Of a stretch of DNA of 64,000 nt, positions 17,936-27,002 are shown piece after piece; within the stretch, counting starts at the first letter, position 1, and every line of letters begins with the position of its first letter. Made by a program: the position numbers and the translations under genes. The notes below the pieces were generated by a model. It worked only from the letters and a program-made list of their open reading frames with translations. It did not search any database and was not told where the DNA came from. Origin of the DNA: Rhizobiales bacterium Ga0077548 (lineage in GTDB: Bacteria > Pseudomonadota > Alphaproteobacteria > Rhizobiales > Xanthobacteraceae); the NCBI GenBank assembly GCA_001464215.1, contig LNEZ01000085.1, positions 16,996 through 80,995 of the forward strand, in the 5' to 3' direction.

Positions 17936-18316
17936 ATGAAGCGCGTTCCTTACCTTCTCCTTACTTTTTTCCTGCTCAGCGTCTCGGCCCATGCCCAGGC
18001 GCCAACGGCCAATCGCGCGGGCTATGAAGCCGACCTCATGAAGCTCTCGGAAACGCTCGGCGCGCTGCATTATCTGCGCCCGATTTGCGGCGGTTCCGAG
18101 CAAGGCCAATGGCGCGCGGAAATGCAGACGCTGATCGACGCGGCGGAATTGCCCGCGGACAAGCGCGCCTTGCTCGTGACCAGCTTCAATCGCGGCTTTC
18201 TCGCGCATGAAAAAGCCTACCGGACCTGCACACCGGCCGCGCGCCTCGCCGCGGAACGCTTGCTCGAAATGGGCACCCGGCTGTCGCGCGAAATCGCGCA
18301 GCGCTATCGAAATTGA
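17936..18316 (+). CDS. TIGR02301 family exported protein
   Basis: 126 residues from the ATG at 17936, chosen because it begins a good signal peptide (MKRVPYLLLTFFLLSVSAHAQ, cleavage near AHA-QA). The mature part is helical with ADLMKLSETLGALHYLRPICG and a second Cys in YRTCTPAARLAAE; the two Cys could form a disulfide in the periplasm. Pattern and length fit the TIGR02301 family of alphaproteobacterial hypothetical proteins, with no known function. It follows the NUDIX gene at 51 bases on the same strand. Confidence 0.8.
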   Translation: MKRVPYLLLTFFLLSVSAHAQAPTANRAGYEADLMKLSETLGALHYLRPICGGSEQGQWRAEMQTLIDAAELPADKRALLVTSFNRGFLAHEKAYRTCTPAARLAAERLLEMGTRLSREIAQRYRN

Positions 18317-18430
18317 TCTCAAAAGCGCGCTTGCACGTTAACCTTCTTTAAAGGTCCGTGGCGACGGAACCGGCATCCGCCGTTAAGGTCGGTAAATAAC
18401 GCTGGGCAAAAGGCCTGCGAGGGGAATGCT

Positions 18431-18700
18431 TTGCGCAACGTCGCACCACTGAGATTCGGGAAAGTCGAAGAACTGCGTTCGGAAGACGAACGCCGCGCGG
18501 CCTTCGGTTACCTCAACGACGCCTGGGAAGAGGCGCGGCTCGACGGCATCGACGGCGATTGCCTGGCGCAGGTTGCCCTTTTCACCGCGATCAACGAACT
18601 CGTCTCCACCTATGGCGAAGATGCCGCCGCCCAATACGCCGAGGGCCTCTCCGAGCGCATCCGCCGGGGCGAATTCACGATCGCGGCTAACCGCCAGTAA
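18431..18700 (+). CDS. Conserved small hypothetical protein
   Basis: 89 residues, acidic and helical, starting with TTG at 18431 preceded by GAGGGGA at good spacing. Seen segments include LNDAWEEARLDGIDGDCLAQVALFTAINELV and YGEDAAAQYAEGLSERI. No signal peptide, membrane segment or catalytic motif is visible. Codon use matches its neighbours, supporting a real cytosolic protein. I do not recognise a family; similar short proteins occur in Rhizobiales. The 114 bases before it hold no other feature. Confidence 0.65.
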   Translation: MRNVAPLRFGKVEELRSEDERRAAFGYLNDAWEEARLDGIDGDCLAQVALFTAINELVSTYGEDAAAQYAEGLSERIRRGEFTIAANRQ

Positions 18701-18760
18701 TTTTCCGGCGCTCCACTCCCAATCAGGTTAGAGTGCCCCGCACGGTTCATGCGGGACGCT

Positions 18761-19330
18761 ATGAAACACCTGCTTCAAACGCTGATGTTTGTTTTGCTCG
18801 CGGCGGTATTCGCGGCGGCGCCGGCGTTTGCGCAAAACAAAGTAAAGACCCAGACAATCCGCGAAGCGAAGCCGGTGGAAGTGATCCGCGACCTTTCGCG
18901 CCTGCCCGAGCCGGTTCGCAAAGCGCGCGAGGAAATTCTAGCGGCAGCGCGCAGCGGCGACATCGCCAAGGTTGCCGCTATCATCAAGAAAAACCAGACG
19001 GTGATTTCGTTCGGCGGAGAAACCGAGGCTGCCGAGTTCTGGAAGAAGACTTTCCCGGACAGCGAAGGTGTCGAGGCGTTGGCGACCCTCGTTGAATTGC
19101 TCGAGATGCCGTTCGTTCAACTGGATCGAGGCAATGCGCAGGAAATGTTCGTGTGGCCTTATTTCCACGCGATGCAGCTCGACAAGCTCTCGCCCGAGCA
19201 GCGCGTCGAACTGTTCCGCCTGGTCACGGCCTATGATTTTCGCGAGATGCAGAAATTCGGTTCTTATAATTTTTTCCGCGTGGGCATTTCGCCGGACGGC
19301 AAGTGGCAGTTTTTCGTCGCCGGGGATTAA
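18761..19330 (+). CDS. Exported hypothetical protein
   Basis: 189 residues from the ATG at 18761; another in-frame ATG is four codons upstream. A clear signal peptide (MKHLLQTLMFVLLAAVFAAAPAFAQ) predicts export to the periplasm. The mature protein is helical, rich in Lys and Glu (PEPVRKAREEILAAARSGDIAKVAAIIKKNQ), then has an aromatic C-terminal part (MFVWPYFHAMQLDKLSPEQ, FFRVGISPDGKWQFFVAGD). I recognise no domain of known function. The end overlaps the convergent dihydroorotase-like gene by four bases. Confidence 0.75.
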   Translation: MKHLLQTLMFVLLAAVFAAAPAFAQNKVKTQTIREAKPVEVIRDLSRLPEPVRKAREEILAAARSGDIAKVAAIIKKNQTVISFGGETEAAEFWKKTFPDSEGVEALATLVELLEMPFVQLDRGNAQEMFVWPYFHAMQLDKLSPEQRVELFRLVTAYDFREMQKFGSYNFFRVGISPDGKWQFFVAGD

Positions 19331-20667
19331 GTCCCCTTCGGTAGCGCCTCTAAAAAGCGTACCGGCTGCCCCTGCCCCTTCGCGAGCAACTGCCCGTCAC
19401 GCATCACGATCGTGCCGCGCACGATGGTGCCGACCGGCCAGCCCGTCACCGCCATGCCATCATAAGGCGTCCAGCCCGCTTTCGATGCGACCCACTGGTT
19501 CGTGATCGTCTCGCGGCGCTTCAGGTCGATCACGGTGAAGTCCGCATCATAGCCGACCGCGATGCGGCCCTTGTTCGCGATACCGAAAATGCGCGAAGGG
19601 CCGTGGCTCGTCAGATCGACGAAGCGCTCAAGCGTTAGCCTGCCCGCATTCACATGATCGAGCATGATGGGAACGAGCGTCTGCACGCCGGTCATGCCGG
19701 ACGGGCTCGCGGGATAGGTCTTGGCTTTTTCTTCGAGCGTGTGCGGCGCGTGGTCGGAGCCGAGAATATCGACGGTGCCGTCGCTAATCCCCCGCCAGAT
19801 CACATCGCGATGGCGCGCATCGCGCACTGGCGGATTCATCTGGGCGCGGGTGCCGAGCCGCTCGTAACATTCGGGCGCAACCAGCGTCAGGTGATGCGGA
19901 GTCACCTCGACGGTCGCGACATCCTTATGCTGGGCCAGGAAATCGATCTCTTCGGCAGTCGAAATGTGAAGAACGTGGACACGCGCGCCGGTTTCGCGGG
20001 CTAACGTCACGAGCCTTGTGGTCGCAAGCAATGCCGCGACCGGATCGCGCCAAACGGGATGCGAACGCGGATCGCCTTCGATGCGCTCGCCCTTGCGCTC
20101 CGTGAGGCGCGGCTCGTCCTCGGCATGAAACGAGGCGCGGCGGCGGATGTTTTCCAGGATCGCGCGCAGGCCAGCATCGTCCGGAATAAGGAGCTTGCCG
20201 GTCGACGAGCCCATGAAAACCTTAATGCCCGCACAGCCGGGAAGCTGTTCGTAGTCGGCTACATGGTCCGAATTTTCCGCCGTGCCGCCGATGAAAAAGG
20301 CGAAGTCGCAATGCATACGCCCGATCGCGCGGCCGATCTTGTCCGCGAAGGCCGCGTCGTCGATGGTCAGAGGATCGGTATTCGGCATCTCGAAAACGGC
20401 GGTGACGCCGCCCATCACGGCCGAACGCGAGCCGCTTTCGAGATCTTCCTTGTGCGTCATTCCCGGTTCGCGGAAATGCACCTGGCTGTCGATCACGCCG
20501 GGAAGAATATGCAGCCCGCTGCATTGCCAGACTTCGCGGGCGGCGTTCGAGGAAATCGAGCCGATTGCGGCGATCTTGCCGTCGCGGACGGCGATATCGC
20601 GGGCAACCGCGCCGTCGTGATTGACGACCGTGGCGCCTGCAAGAAGAAGGTCGTAGCTTTCGGCCAT
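19327..20667 (-). CDS. pyrC: Dihydroorotase family amidohydrolase with QxH metal motif
   Basis: 446 residues from the ATG at 20667. Class I dihydroorotase-like amidohydrolase: LPGVIDSQVHFREPGMTHKEDL, EMPNTDPLT, K149 (GIKVFMGSSTG, the carboxylated Lys), H181 (FHAEDE), H234 (HVLHIST) and D305 (GSDHAPHT). The first His of the usual DxHxH motif is Gln (Q62, then H64), so the binuclear metal site has one altered ligand. It may still be the pyrimidine enzyme or a paralogue with another cyclic amide substrate; I believe relatives in Rhizobiales share the Gln but cannot check. An upstream extension to 20739 is rejected for lack of a ribosome site. It is divergent from ygfZ. Confidence 0.85.
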   Translation of the reverse strand: MAESYDLLLAGATVVNHDGAVARDIAVRDGKIAAIGSISSNAAREVWQCSGLHILPGVIDSQVHFREPGMTHKEDLESGSRSAVMGGVTAVFEMPNTDPLTIDDAAFADKIGRAIGRMHCDFAFFIGGTAENSDHVADYEQLPGCAGIKVFMGSSTGKLLIPDDAGLRAILENIRRRASFHAEDEPRLTERKGERIEGDPRSHPVWRDPVAALLATTRLVTLARETGARVHVLHISTAEEIDFLAQHKDVATVEVTPHHLTLVAPECYERLGTRAQMNPPVRDARHRDVIWRGISDGTVDILGSDHAPHTLEEKAKTYPASPSGMTGVQTLVPIMLDHVNAGRLTLERFVDLTSHGPSRIFGIANKGRIAVGYDADFTVIDLKRRETITNQWVASKAGWTPYDGMAVTGWPVGTIVRGTIVMRDGQLLAKGQGQPVRFLEALPKGT

Positions 20668-20786
20668 CCGGCCCCGCGAATTGGACCGGCCTTGCCGGTC
20701 TCCTTCAGCGGCATTACTTGTCGGCGAAATGCTTGGCAAGCAGTCTCCCTTGCCGCGTCAACCGGAATCGGGACCAGGTCAAAGCC

Positions 20787-21671
20787 ATGCGCGCAGCAAT
20801 TCTGGATGAACGGGCAGTTCTGCGGATAACCGGCGGCGACGCACGGAAGTTCCTGGAAAACATCATCACGAACGATGTCGATTCGCTTGGGGCCGATCAT
20901 GCACGATTCGCGGCACTCCTGACCCCGCAGGGGAAGGTCGTCGCCGATTTCTTCGTGATCGGTGCCGCCGAGGACGACGGCGGCGGCTTTCTGATCGATG
21001 CGCCCAATGCGCTTGCCGAAGATATCGCGAAGAAGCTCGGCTTCTATAAATTGCGGGCCGATGTCGCGATCGAGCCGCGGCCGGATCTTGCGGTCGCGGC
21101 GATCATGGACGGCAAGGCGACCCTAGAGCTCGGCATTGTGTTCGACGATCCGCGCCACCCCGAACTGGGGCAGCGGATCGTTCTGCCGGCTTTGAGCGCG
21201 AAAGCCGATCTCGAAGGCGCGGGCTTCGGCGTCGTCGAGGCAAGCGCCTATCACGAAAAGCGCATCGCGCTCGGCATTCCCGAAGGCGGCAAGGATTTCA
21301 TCTATTCGAACGTCTATCCGCACGAAACCGACATGGACCAGTTGAACGGCATCGACTTCAAGAAGGGCTGCTTCATCGGACAGGAAATCGTCTCGCGCAT
21401 GGAGCGCAAGATCACGCCGCGCACGCGCGTAGTGCCGGTGACGTTCGATACCGCGCCGTTTCCGGGTGTTGACGTTAAAGCGGGCGAACGCCCGGCCGGG
21501 CACATGGGTTCGGGCGTGAACGGCAAGGGCCTCGCGATGCTGCGGTTAGACCGCGTGCATGAAGCGCTCGCAAAAGGCGAGAAGATCACCGCGGGCGGCA
21601 TCGAAATTTCGTTGAAGAAGCCGGCTTGGGCGCGTTTTACATTTCCTGGCGAGCCCGGTTTCGGCGCATAA
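20787..21671 (+). CDS. ygfZ: YgfZ/GcvT family folate-binding protein
   Basis: 294 residues. The family signature KGCFIGQE is at 193-200 with C195, followed by IVSRMERKITPRTR. The N-terminal half (FLENIITNDVDSL, LLTPQGKVVADFFV) is GcvT-like. YgfZ (IBA57 in mitochondria) helps build or repair 4Fe-4S clusters with folate. The ATG at 20787 is used; an upstream extension to 20718 would be Cys/Arg-rich and not family-like. It opens a plus-strand run with tag, an HD hydrolase and a phosphatase. Confidence 0.92.
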   Translation: MRAAILDERAVLRITGGDARKFLENIITNDVDSLGADHARFAALLTPQGKVVADFFVIGAAEDDGGGFLIDAPNALAEDIAKKLGFYKLRADVAIEPRPDLAVAAIMDGKATLELGIVFDDPRHPELGQRIVLPALSAKADLEGAGFGVVEASAYHEKRIALGIPEGGKDFIYSNVYPHETDMDQLNGIDFKKGCFIGQEIVSRMERKITPRTRVVPVTFDTAPFPGVDVKAGERPAGHMGSGVNGKGLAMLRLDRVHEALAKGEKITAGGIEISLKKPAWARFTFPGEPGFGA

Positions 21672-21679
21672 TCGCGCCC

Positions 21680-22270
21680 ATGAAAAATCACGTTCATGCC
21701 GACGGGAAGAAACGCTGCTTCTGGTGCGGCGTCGATCCGCTTTATGTGAAGTATCACGACACCGAATGGGGCGTGCCGGAATACGACGACCGCGCGCTGT
21801 TCGAAAAATTGATCCTCGACGGATTTCAGGCCGGGCTATCGTGGATCACAATTCTTCGCAAGCGCGATAATTTCCGCAAAGCCTTCGACAAGTTCAATCC
21901 GGAAAAGATCGCGCGCTATGACGCTCGCAAACTTGCGTCCTTGATGAAAGACGAAGGCATCGTCAGGAACAGAATGAAAATCGACGGTGCCAAGCAATCG
22001 GCCCGCGCGTGGCTGAAAATTCAGGAAGAAGGTCCGGGGTTCTCGAAACTGCTCTGGGACTTCGTGGACGGCGAGCCGAAGGTCAACAAGATCAAGACGC
22101 ACGGCGGCGTACCGGTCGATTCGAAAGCATCGATTGCGATGTCGAAAGAACTAAAGGCGCGCGGATTCAATTTCTGCGGACCGACCATCGTTTATGCCTT
22201 CATGCAGGCGACCGGCATGGTCAACGACCATCTGACCAAGTGTTATCGTCACAAGGAATTGTCGAAGTGA
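21680..22270 (+). CDS. tag: DNA-3-methyladenine glycosylase I
   Basis: 196 residues. It excises 3-methyladenine from alkylated DNA. Family motifs: KRCFWCGVDPLYVKYHDTEWG at 11-31, with C13 and H25 matching zinc ligands, LFEKLILDGFQAGLSWITILRKR with the catalytic Glu, and a C-terminal ATGMVNDHLTKCYRH giving the last His/Cys ligands. The ATG at 21680 begins family-like sequence and lies eight bases after the ygfZ stop. The following HD-domain gene starts inside its stop codon (GTGA). Confidence 0.96.
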   Translation: MKNHVHADGKKRCFWCGVDPLYVKYHDTEWGVPEYDDRALFEKLILDGFQAGLSWITILRKRDNFRKAFDKFNPEKIARYDARKLASLMKDEGIVRNRMKIDGAKQSARAWLKIQEEGPGFSKLLWDFVDGEPKVNKIKTHGGVPVDSKASIAMSKELKARGFNFCGPTIVYAFMQATGMVNDHLTKCYRHKELSK

Positions 22271-22899
22271 CGAAGGTTCCTGCACGCGCTTCTTCGAAGC
22301 GCGATGCTTCGCCCCGCGCGTGGCAACGTATGCTGTCGGGCCGCAGGCTCGATCTCTTGGACCCCTCGCCGCTCGACGTTGAAATCGAAGACATTGCGCA
22401 TGGGCTCGCGCGTGTCGCGCGCTGGAACGGGCAAACTATCGGCGCGAATATTTTTTCGGTCGCGCAGCATTCGCTGTTGGTCGAAGCCATATCGCGCAAT
22501 ATCTCCGCGAACCTCGACCGGAAGTGGCGGCTTGCGGTGCTTTTGCACGACGCGCCGGAGTATGTGATCGGCGATCTCATCAGTCCGTTCAAGGCGGTGC
22601 TGCGCGCGGACTATAAGGCGGTCGAGAACCGGCTGCTCCATGCAATCTCGCTGCGCTTCGGACTGCCCACCCGCTGGCCTACCGAACTTGAAGCGCACGT
22701 AAAGAAGGCAGACCGCCATGCGGCGTTTCTCGAGGCCACGCGCCTTGCGGGCTTCAAGGAGGCAGAGGCGCGGCGTTTTTTCGGATCGCCGCCGGGCCTC
22801 GACGCGGCCACAGAGAAGCGCTACCTCACGCCATTGAATGCGGAGACTGCGGAGAAACGGTTTCTCGCCCGCTTCAAGGAACTCTCGGACGCAAAATGA
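22267..22899 (+). CDS. HD domain-containing hydrolase (YfbR-like)
   Basis: 210 residues starting with GTG at 22267, overlapping the tag stop by four bases. The HD metal motif is recognisable as AQHSLLVEAI, then LAVLLHDAPEYVIGDLISPFK, with a later Asp in VKKADRHAAF. Such HD proteins are phosphohydrolases; the arrangement fits the YfbR/5'-deoxynucleotidase-like group common in alphaproteobacteria. The substrate, perhaps a dNMP, is inferred only from the family. It overlaps the downstream phosphatase by ATGA, so tag, HD protein and phosphatase look translationally coupled. Confidence 0.88.
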   Translation: MTKVPARASSKRDASPRAWQRMLSGRRLDLLDPSPLDVEIEDIAHGLARVARWNGQTIGANIFSVAQHSLLVEAISRNISANLDRKWRLAVLLHDAPEYVIGDLISPFKAVLRADYKAVENRLLHAISLRFGLPTRWPTELEAHVKKADRHAAFLEATRLAGFKEAEARRFFGSPPGLDAATEKRYLTPLNAETAEKRFLARFKELSDAK

Positions 22900-23411
22900 T
22901 TCACGTTTGCTCGCTCTCCAAAATGCACCACGTCGTCGAGACCACCGGCGCCGAGCACGTCGTCACGCTGATTCGCGACACCACGCGCGTGACGCGCCCG
23001 CAGAAGATCCTCGAGCAAAATCATCTCATTCTCTCGATCGACGATATCGAAGACGAACTGGAAGGCATGGTTGCTCCTGCCGAGAACCATGTCGCCGATC
23101 TGCTTTCTTTCGTGCAGAGCTGGAAGCGCGAGAAGCCGATTGTCGTGCATTGCTTCGCGGGCATCAGCCGCTCTACCGCGGCGGCCTTCATCACGGCTTG
23201 CGCGATCCAGCCCGAGCGCAATGAGGCGACTATTGCGCGCGCGATCCGCGATGCTTCGGTGACGGCACAGCCTAATCCGCGCATCGTCGCTTTCGGCGAC
23301 AAGTTGCTGAACCGGAATGGCCGCATGGTCGAGGCGGTGCGTGCAATCGGCAAAGGCAGCTTCGGCGGCGCTTGGATCGAAGAAGCAGAGCCGTTCGTCA
23401 TCAAAATCTGA
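22896..23411 (+). CDS. Tyrosine-phosphatase-like protein
   Basis: 171 residues. The Cys-x5-Arg phosphatase loop is HCFAGISRS with C86 and R92, after IEDELEGMVAPAENHVADLL, as in dual-specificity/tyrosine phosphatases of alphaproteobacteria. No signal peptide is visible, so cytosolic. It is the third gene of an overlapping set with tag and the HD hydrolase and lies just before nadQ. The target phosphoprotein or phosphate ester is unknown. Confidence 0.88.
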   Translation: MIHVCSLSKMHHVVETTGAEHVVTLIRDTTRVTRPQKILEQNHLILSIDDIEDELEGMVAPAENHVADLLSFVQSWKREKPIVVHCFAGISRSTAAAFITACAIQPERNEATIARAIRDASVTAQPNPRIVAFGDKLLNRNGRMVEAVRAIGKGSFGGAWIEEAEPFVIKI

Positions 23412-23413
23412 GA

Positions 23414-23445
23414 CGTGATACGCTAAGACCGTGATACGCTAAGAC
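23414..23445 (+). repeat. Perfect 16-base tandem duplication abutting the nadQ start
   Basis: The 16 bases CGTGATACGCTAAGAC occur twice head to tail, at 23414-23429 and 23430-23445, and the second copy ends directly at the nadQ ATG (23446). Together they fill nearly the whole gap from the phosphatase stop. No purine-rich ribosome site is visible there, so the unit may be part of the translation or promoter signal, or simply a replication-slippage duplication. Confidence 0.9.
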
Positions 23446-24417
23446 ATGGCGAACGAGCAGCACCCGCGAACCGCAATCGAAATCGGTCTCGCGGCTGCCA
23501 TCGTCGCGATCGACGCCGACACGCCGCTCATTCTTGTCGCGGGCCAGGGCGGCGGCTTCGGCTTGCCGTCCGGTCCGTTCGACGCGCCCGAGCACCGCAC
23601 GTTCGAAATCGGCTTGCGCCGTTTCGTGGCCGAGCAGACCGCGCTCGAAGTCGGTTATGTCGAGCAGCTTTACACCTTCGGCGACCGAGGGCGGCACGCA
23701 CAGGCAAGCGATACCGCGCCGCACGTCGTCTCAGTCGGCTATCTAGCGCTTACGCGCGCGTCGGCCGCGAATGCGATCAAGGTGCCGCGCGCGCGCTTCG
23801 AGCCGTGGTACAAATTTTTTCCGTGGGAAGACTGGCGCGACGGGCGGCCGAAGATTCTCGACGCCGCGATTCTTCCCGCGCTGAACGCCTGGGCGAAAAG
23901 CGCAAAGCCCGCGGCGGGCGCCGAATTCGCGCCGCGCGAGCGCATTCGCCTCAGCTTCGGTACCGAAGGTGCGCCATGGGACGAAGAGCGCGTGCTCGAG
24001 CGCTATGAGTTGCTCTACTCCGCCGGGCTGACCGCGGAGGCGCAACGCGACGGGCGCGAAAGCGCATTGTCGCGCGGCAAGGTCGAGCCACTCGGCGAAC
24101 CGATGCAGTTCGACCACCGGCGCATTCTTGCGACTGCGATCTCGCGGCTTCGGGCGAAGCTGAAATACCGGCCGGTGGTGTTCGAACTGATGCCGGAAGA
24201 ATTCACGCTCACCGAATTGCAGCGCACCGTCGAAGCCATCGCCGGGCGGCATCTGCACAAGCAGAATTTCCGCCGCCTCGTCGAAGGCACCGAACTGGTC
24301 GAGCCGACCGGCGAAGTTTCGACACATACCGGCGGCCGGCCGGCGGCGATGTATCGCTTCCGCCGCGAGGTGCTGAAAGAGCGCCCCGCGCCGGGGCTTC
24401 GCTTCGGCGGGCGCTAG
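23446..24417 (+). CDS. nadQ: NUDIX-like NAD biosynthesis regulator (NadQ/NrtR family)
   Basis: 323 residues. The N-terminal domain has the NUDIX fold ([22 protein letters not shown]), but the catalytic box lacks the REUxEE acid cluster, so it is a sensor rather than an enzyme. The C-terminal third ([53 protein letters not shown]) is the winged-helix part shared with NrtR regulators. Position supports the role: it is convergent with nadC of the nadABC run, overlapping four bases. I infer that it represses nadABC through the palindromes at 28160-28234 in response to NAD(P) or a precursor. Confidence 0.88.
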   Translation: MANEQHPRTAIEIGLAAAIVAIDADTPLILVAGQGGGFGLPSGPFDAPEHRTFEIGLRRFVAEQTALEVGYVEQLYTFGDRGRHAQASDTAPHVVSVGYLALTRASAANAIKVPRARFEPWYKFFPWEDWRDGRPKILDAAILPALNAWAKSAKPAAGAEFAPRERIRLSFGTEGAPWDEERVLERYELLYSAGLTAEAQRDGRESALSRGKVEPLGEPMQFDHRRILATAISRLRAKLKYRPVVFELMPEEFTLTELQRTVEAIAGRHLHKQNFRRLVEGTELVEPTGEVSTHTGGRPAAMYRFRREVLKERPAPGLRFGGR

Positions 24418-25283
24418 ATCTCTATATCGAGCGCGACATCAAGCGAAGGTGCCGAATGCGTCAGCGCGCCGGACGAAATCACATCGACGCCGGTCTCCGC
24501 GATTGCCGCCACGGTTTCCAGCGTAACGCCGCCGGAGGCATCGGTGACGACCTTGCCCTTGCAGAGCGCAACCGCCTCGCGAAGAGTTTCAGGTTTCATG
24601 TTGTCGAGCAGCACCACATCGGCCTTGCCGTTCGCGAGCACTTGCTTCAACTGATCGAGCGTATCGACCTCGATCTCGACCTTGACGAGATGACCGACGG
24701 CCGCGCGCGCGGCATCCAGCGCCTTAGCGACACCACCCGCGACCGCGATGTGATTGTCCTTGATCAGCACCGCATCATCGAGACCAAAACGATGATTGAC
24801 GCCACCGCCCGCGCGTACTGCGTATTTTTCGAGCGCGCGTAATCCCGGCGTGGTTTTGCGGGTGTCGGTGATCTTCGCGTTGGTATGCGCGATCTTCGCG
24901 GCGTAAGCAGCGGTCAGAGTCGCAATGCCCGAGAGATGACCGAGAAAATTCAGCGCGACGCGTTCGCCGGAGAGAATCGCAATCGCCGGACCTTCGATCA
25001 AAGCCAGCACCGTATTCGCTTTCACGCTGTCGCCGTCGCGGGCGCTTGCTTCGAACTTGATATTCGGTGCGAGCGAGCGAAACGCCCGCGCCGCGCAAGG
25101 AAGACCGGCAATCGTTCCGGCTTTGCGCGCAACCAGCTTCGCTTTCGCTTGAATGCCCTCGGGCAAGGTCGCGGAAGACGTGACATCGCCCGCGCGGCCG
25201 AGGTCTTCGTCGAGCGCTCGCCTCACCGCTTCTTGGATCACGAGCGGAGATAAGAATGCGCCGGGGGCGACGAGGTCAGCCAT
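24414..25283 (-). CDS. nadC: Nicotinate-nucleotide pyrophosphorylase (quinolinate phosphoribosyltransferase)
   Basis: 289 residues. It converts quinolinate and PRPP to nicotinate mononucleotide with loss of CO2, the third de novo NAD step. Motifs: [14 protein letters not shown] near the N-terminus, the conserved [25 protein letters not shown] core, [17 protein letters not shown], and the C-terminal [12 protein letters not shown] and EVISSG-like ([12 protein letters not shown]) strands. The start overlaps the nadB stop by one base (TAATG), so the genes are coupled. Confidence 0.96.
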   Translation of the reverse strand: MADLVAPGAFLSPLVIQEAVRRALDEDLGRAGDVTSSATLPEGIQAKAKLVARKAGTIAGLPCAARAFRSLAPNIKFEASARDGDSVKANTVLALIEGPAIAILSGERVALNFLGHLSGIATLTAAYAAKIAHTNAKITDTRKTTPGLRALEKYAVRAGGGVNHRFGLDDAVLIKDNHIAVAGGVAKALDAARAAVGHLVKVEIEVDTLDQLKQVLANGKADVVLLDNMKPETLREAVALCKGKVVTDASGGVTLETVAAIAETGVDVISSGALTHSAPSLDVALDIEI

Positions 25284-26884
25284 TATGCCGCCTTCGCGGT
25301 GGCGCTTTTCGCGATGCGCCGTGCTTCAGAAAGATCGAGGAACGTGCGATGCGCCTGCAAAGGATCGCTGTTTGGAAAATCCGAGCGGAAATGCCCGCCG
25401 CGGCTTTCGGTGCGCGTGAGTGCTGCGGAAGCGACGAGCAGCGCGGTCGTCGCCATATCACGCACCGACGGACGCTTCGCCGTCGCTTCGATATTCAGAA
25501 TTTCGCCGAGTGCATGAACAAGACCCGCGCGGTTGCGGATCACCCCGACGTGCGCGGTCATCGCTTCACGCAGGCGCTTCGCATCTTCGATACCTTCGGC
25601 AGCGAGCGGTGGTGGCACTTCGCAGGAGTCCGCGGGCCAGGCGAGTGTCTGTGGCAGCGCGATGAGACCGCCAATGTCTTCGGCAATCCGCGTGGCATAG
25701 ACGACCGCTTCAAGAAGCGAGTTCGACGCAAGCCGGTTCGCGCCATGCGCGCCGGTGGAGGCCACCTCGCCCGCAGCCCAAAGTCCGTCCAGCGTCGCGC
25801 GTCCGTTCGCGTCCACCAGCACGCCGCCCATGTGATAGTGCGCGGCGGGCGCAATCGGCACGGGTTGTTTATCCGGGTCCAGACCGGCGGCCTTGCAGGC
25901 GGCAAACACCGTCGGGAAACGTTCGGAGAATTTTTCCACAGAGCGCAGGTCGAGAAACGCACCGCGTCCGGCCTGAATTTCCGCGAACACACCGCGCGCA
26001 ACGATATCGCGCGGTGCGAGTTCTGCGTCGGCATGAACCGGCAACATGAAGCGCTCGCCGTTCTTGTTGACGAGCACCGCACCCTCGCCGCGCAACGCTT
26101 CGGTGGCGAGCGGCGCGGGGTCTTTTCCGACATCGAGCGCGGTCGGATGGAATTGCACGAATTCGGGATCGGCGATGATGGCACCTGCGCGGGCGGCAGC
26201 AGCCAAGCCACGACCGCGCGCTTCGCGCGGATTGGTGGTGATCGCGTAGAGGCCGCCGATGCCGCCGGACGCCAACACCACCGCGCGTGCCGGTAACGCC
26301 ATCGGTTTTCCGGCGCGGCCCGCGGGACGCGCATGAATGCCGGTGACATAACGGCCATCGACATAGAGGTCATCGACGACCAGACCTTCGAGCACGCGGA
26401 TCGTCGGCGTGTTGCGCACAGCGGCGACGAGAGCCGCCATGATCGCGGCACCGGCGCGGTCGCCCTGCACGCGCACAATTCGTTTATGAGAGTGCGCGGC
26501 TTCGCGCGAGAGCATCAGCTTGCCTTCAAGATCGCGGTCGAACGGCACGCCATATTTCAATAGATCGTTGATGCGCGCGGGCGCTTCTTCCGCCATCGCG
26601 CGGATGACTTTCTCGTCCACCGTGCCGGCACCGGCAGCCAGCGTATCGGCGACATGACTATCGATCGTGTCGCCATCACCTACCGCCGCTGCGATGCCGC
26701 CCTGCGCCCAAGCAGAAGACGCGCCTTCGCCGATCGGTGCGGCCGTCACGACCGTTACCGGACGCGGGCTTAGTTTCAGCGCGCAGAACAGGCCGGCGAG
26801 ACCGCCGCCCACGATCACGACATCGTCGTGCCCGCTCCAGGAGCGCGGCGTCAGCGTGTCGGATGTGCGTGGGGAGTCGGACAT
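25283..26884 (-). CDS. nadB: L-aspartate oxidase
   Basis: 533 residues from the ATG at 26884. The flavoenzyme oxidises L-aspartate to iminoaspartate, the first de novo NAD step. FAD motif VGGGLAGL at 25-32, then [19 protein letters not shown]; the active-site region has the fumarate-reductase-like HSHKRIVR and [10 protein letters not shown], and HYHMGGV and [13 protein letters not shown] near the C-terminal FAD loop. The ATG has a GAGGA ribosome site; an open extension upstream runs through a palindromic repeat and is not protein-like. A 118-base gap with that repeat separates it from nadA. Confidence 0.96.
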   Translation of the reverse strand: MSDSPRTSDTLTPRSWSGHDDVVIVGGGLAGLFCALKLSPRPVTVVTAAPIGEGASSAWAQGGIAAAVGDGDTIDSHVADTLAAGAGTVDEKVIRAMAEEAPARINDLLKYGVPFDRDLEGKLMLSREAAHSHKRIVRVQGDRAGAAIMAALVAAVRNTPTIRVLEGLVVDDLYVDGRYVTGIHARPAGRAGKPMALPARAVVLASGGIGGLYAITTNPREARGRGLAAAARAGAIIADPEFVQFHPTALDVGKDPAPLATEALRGEGAVLVNKNGERFMLPVHADAELAPRDIVARGVFAEIQAGRGAFLDLRSVEKFSERFPTVFAACKAAGLDPDKQPVPIAPAAHYHMGGVLVDANGRATLDGLWAAGEVASTGAHGANRLASNSLLEAVVYATRIAEDIGGLIALPQTLAWPADSCEVPPPLAAEGIEDAKRLREAMTAHVGVIRNRAGLVHALGEILNIEATAKRPSVRDMATTALLVASAALTRTESRGGHFRSDFPNSDPLQAHRTFLDLSEARRIAKSATAKAA

Positions 26885-26901
26885 CTTGGTTTCCTCTATC
26901 G

Positions 26902-26996
26902 CCTCATCCTGAGGAGCGCGAGCGATAGCGAGCGCGTCTCGAAGGATGAGGCCCCGTGGTTCGAGACGCGGGCTTTGCCCGCTCCTCACCACGAGG
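26902..26996. repeat. Palindromic intergenic repeat, family 2, copy 1
   Basis: Two adjacent hairpins. The first (26902-26951) has perfect 9-base ends CCTCATCCT / AGGATGAGG around GAGGAGCGC and GCGTCTCGAA segments; the second (26952-26996) pairs CGTGGT with ACCACG around GCGGGC-TTT-GCCCGC. The other copy (48024-48121) is inverted and has compensating changes in the second stem. It sits inside the nadA-nadB interval, so if transcribed it would affect nadB expression or message stability. Elements of this look are common in Bradyrhizobium-type genomes. Confidence 0.88.
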
Positions 26997-27002
26997 CCTT
27001 CC

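Noticed and set aside
26885..26992. N-terminal extension of NadB upstream of 26884
   Set aside because: It translates the palindromic repeat and lacks a ribosome site, whereas the ATG at 26884 has GAGGA at good spacing.
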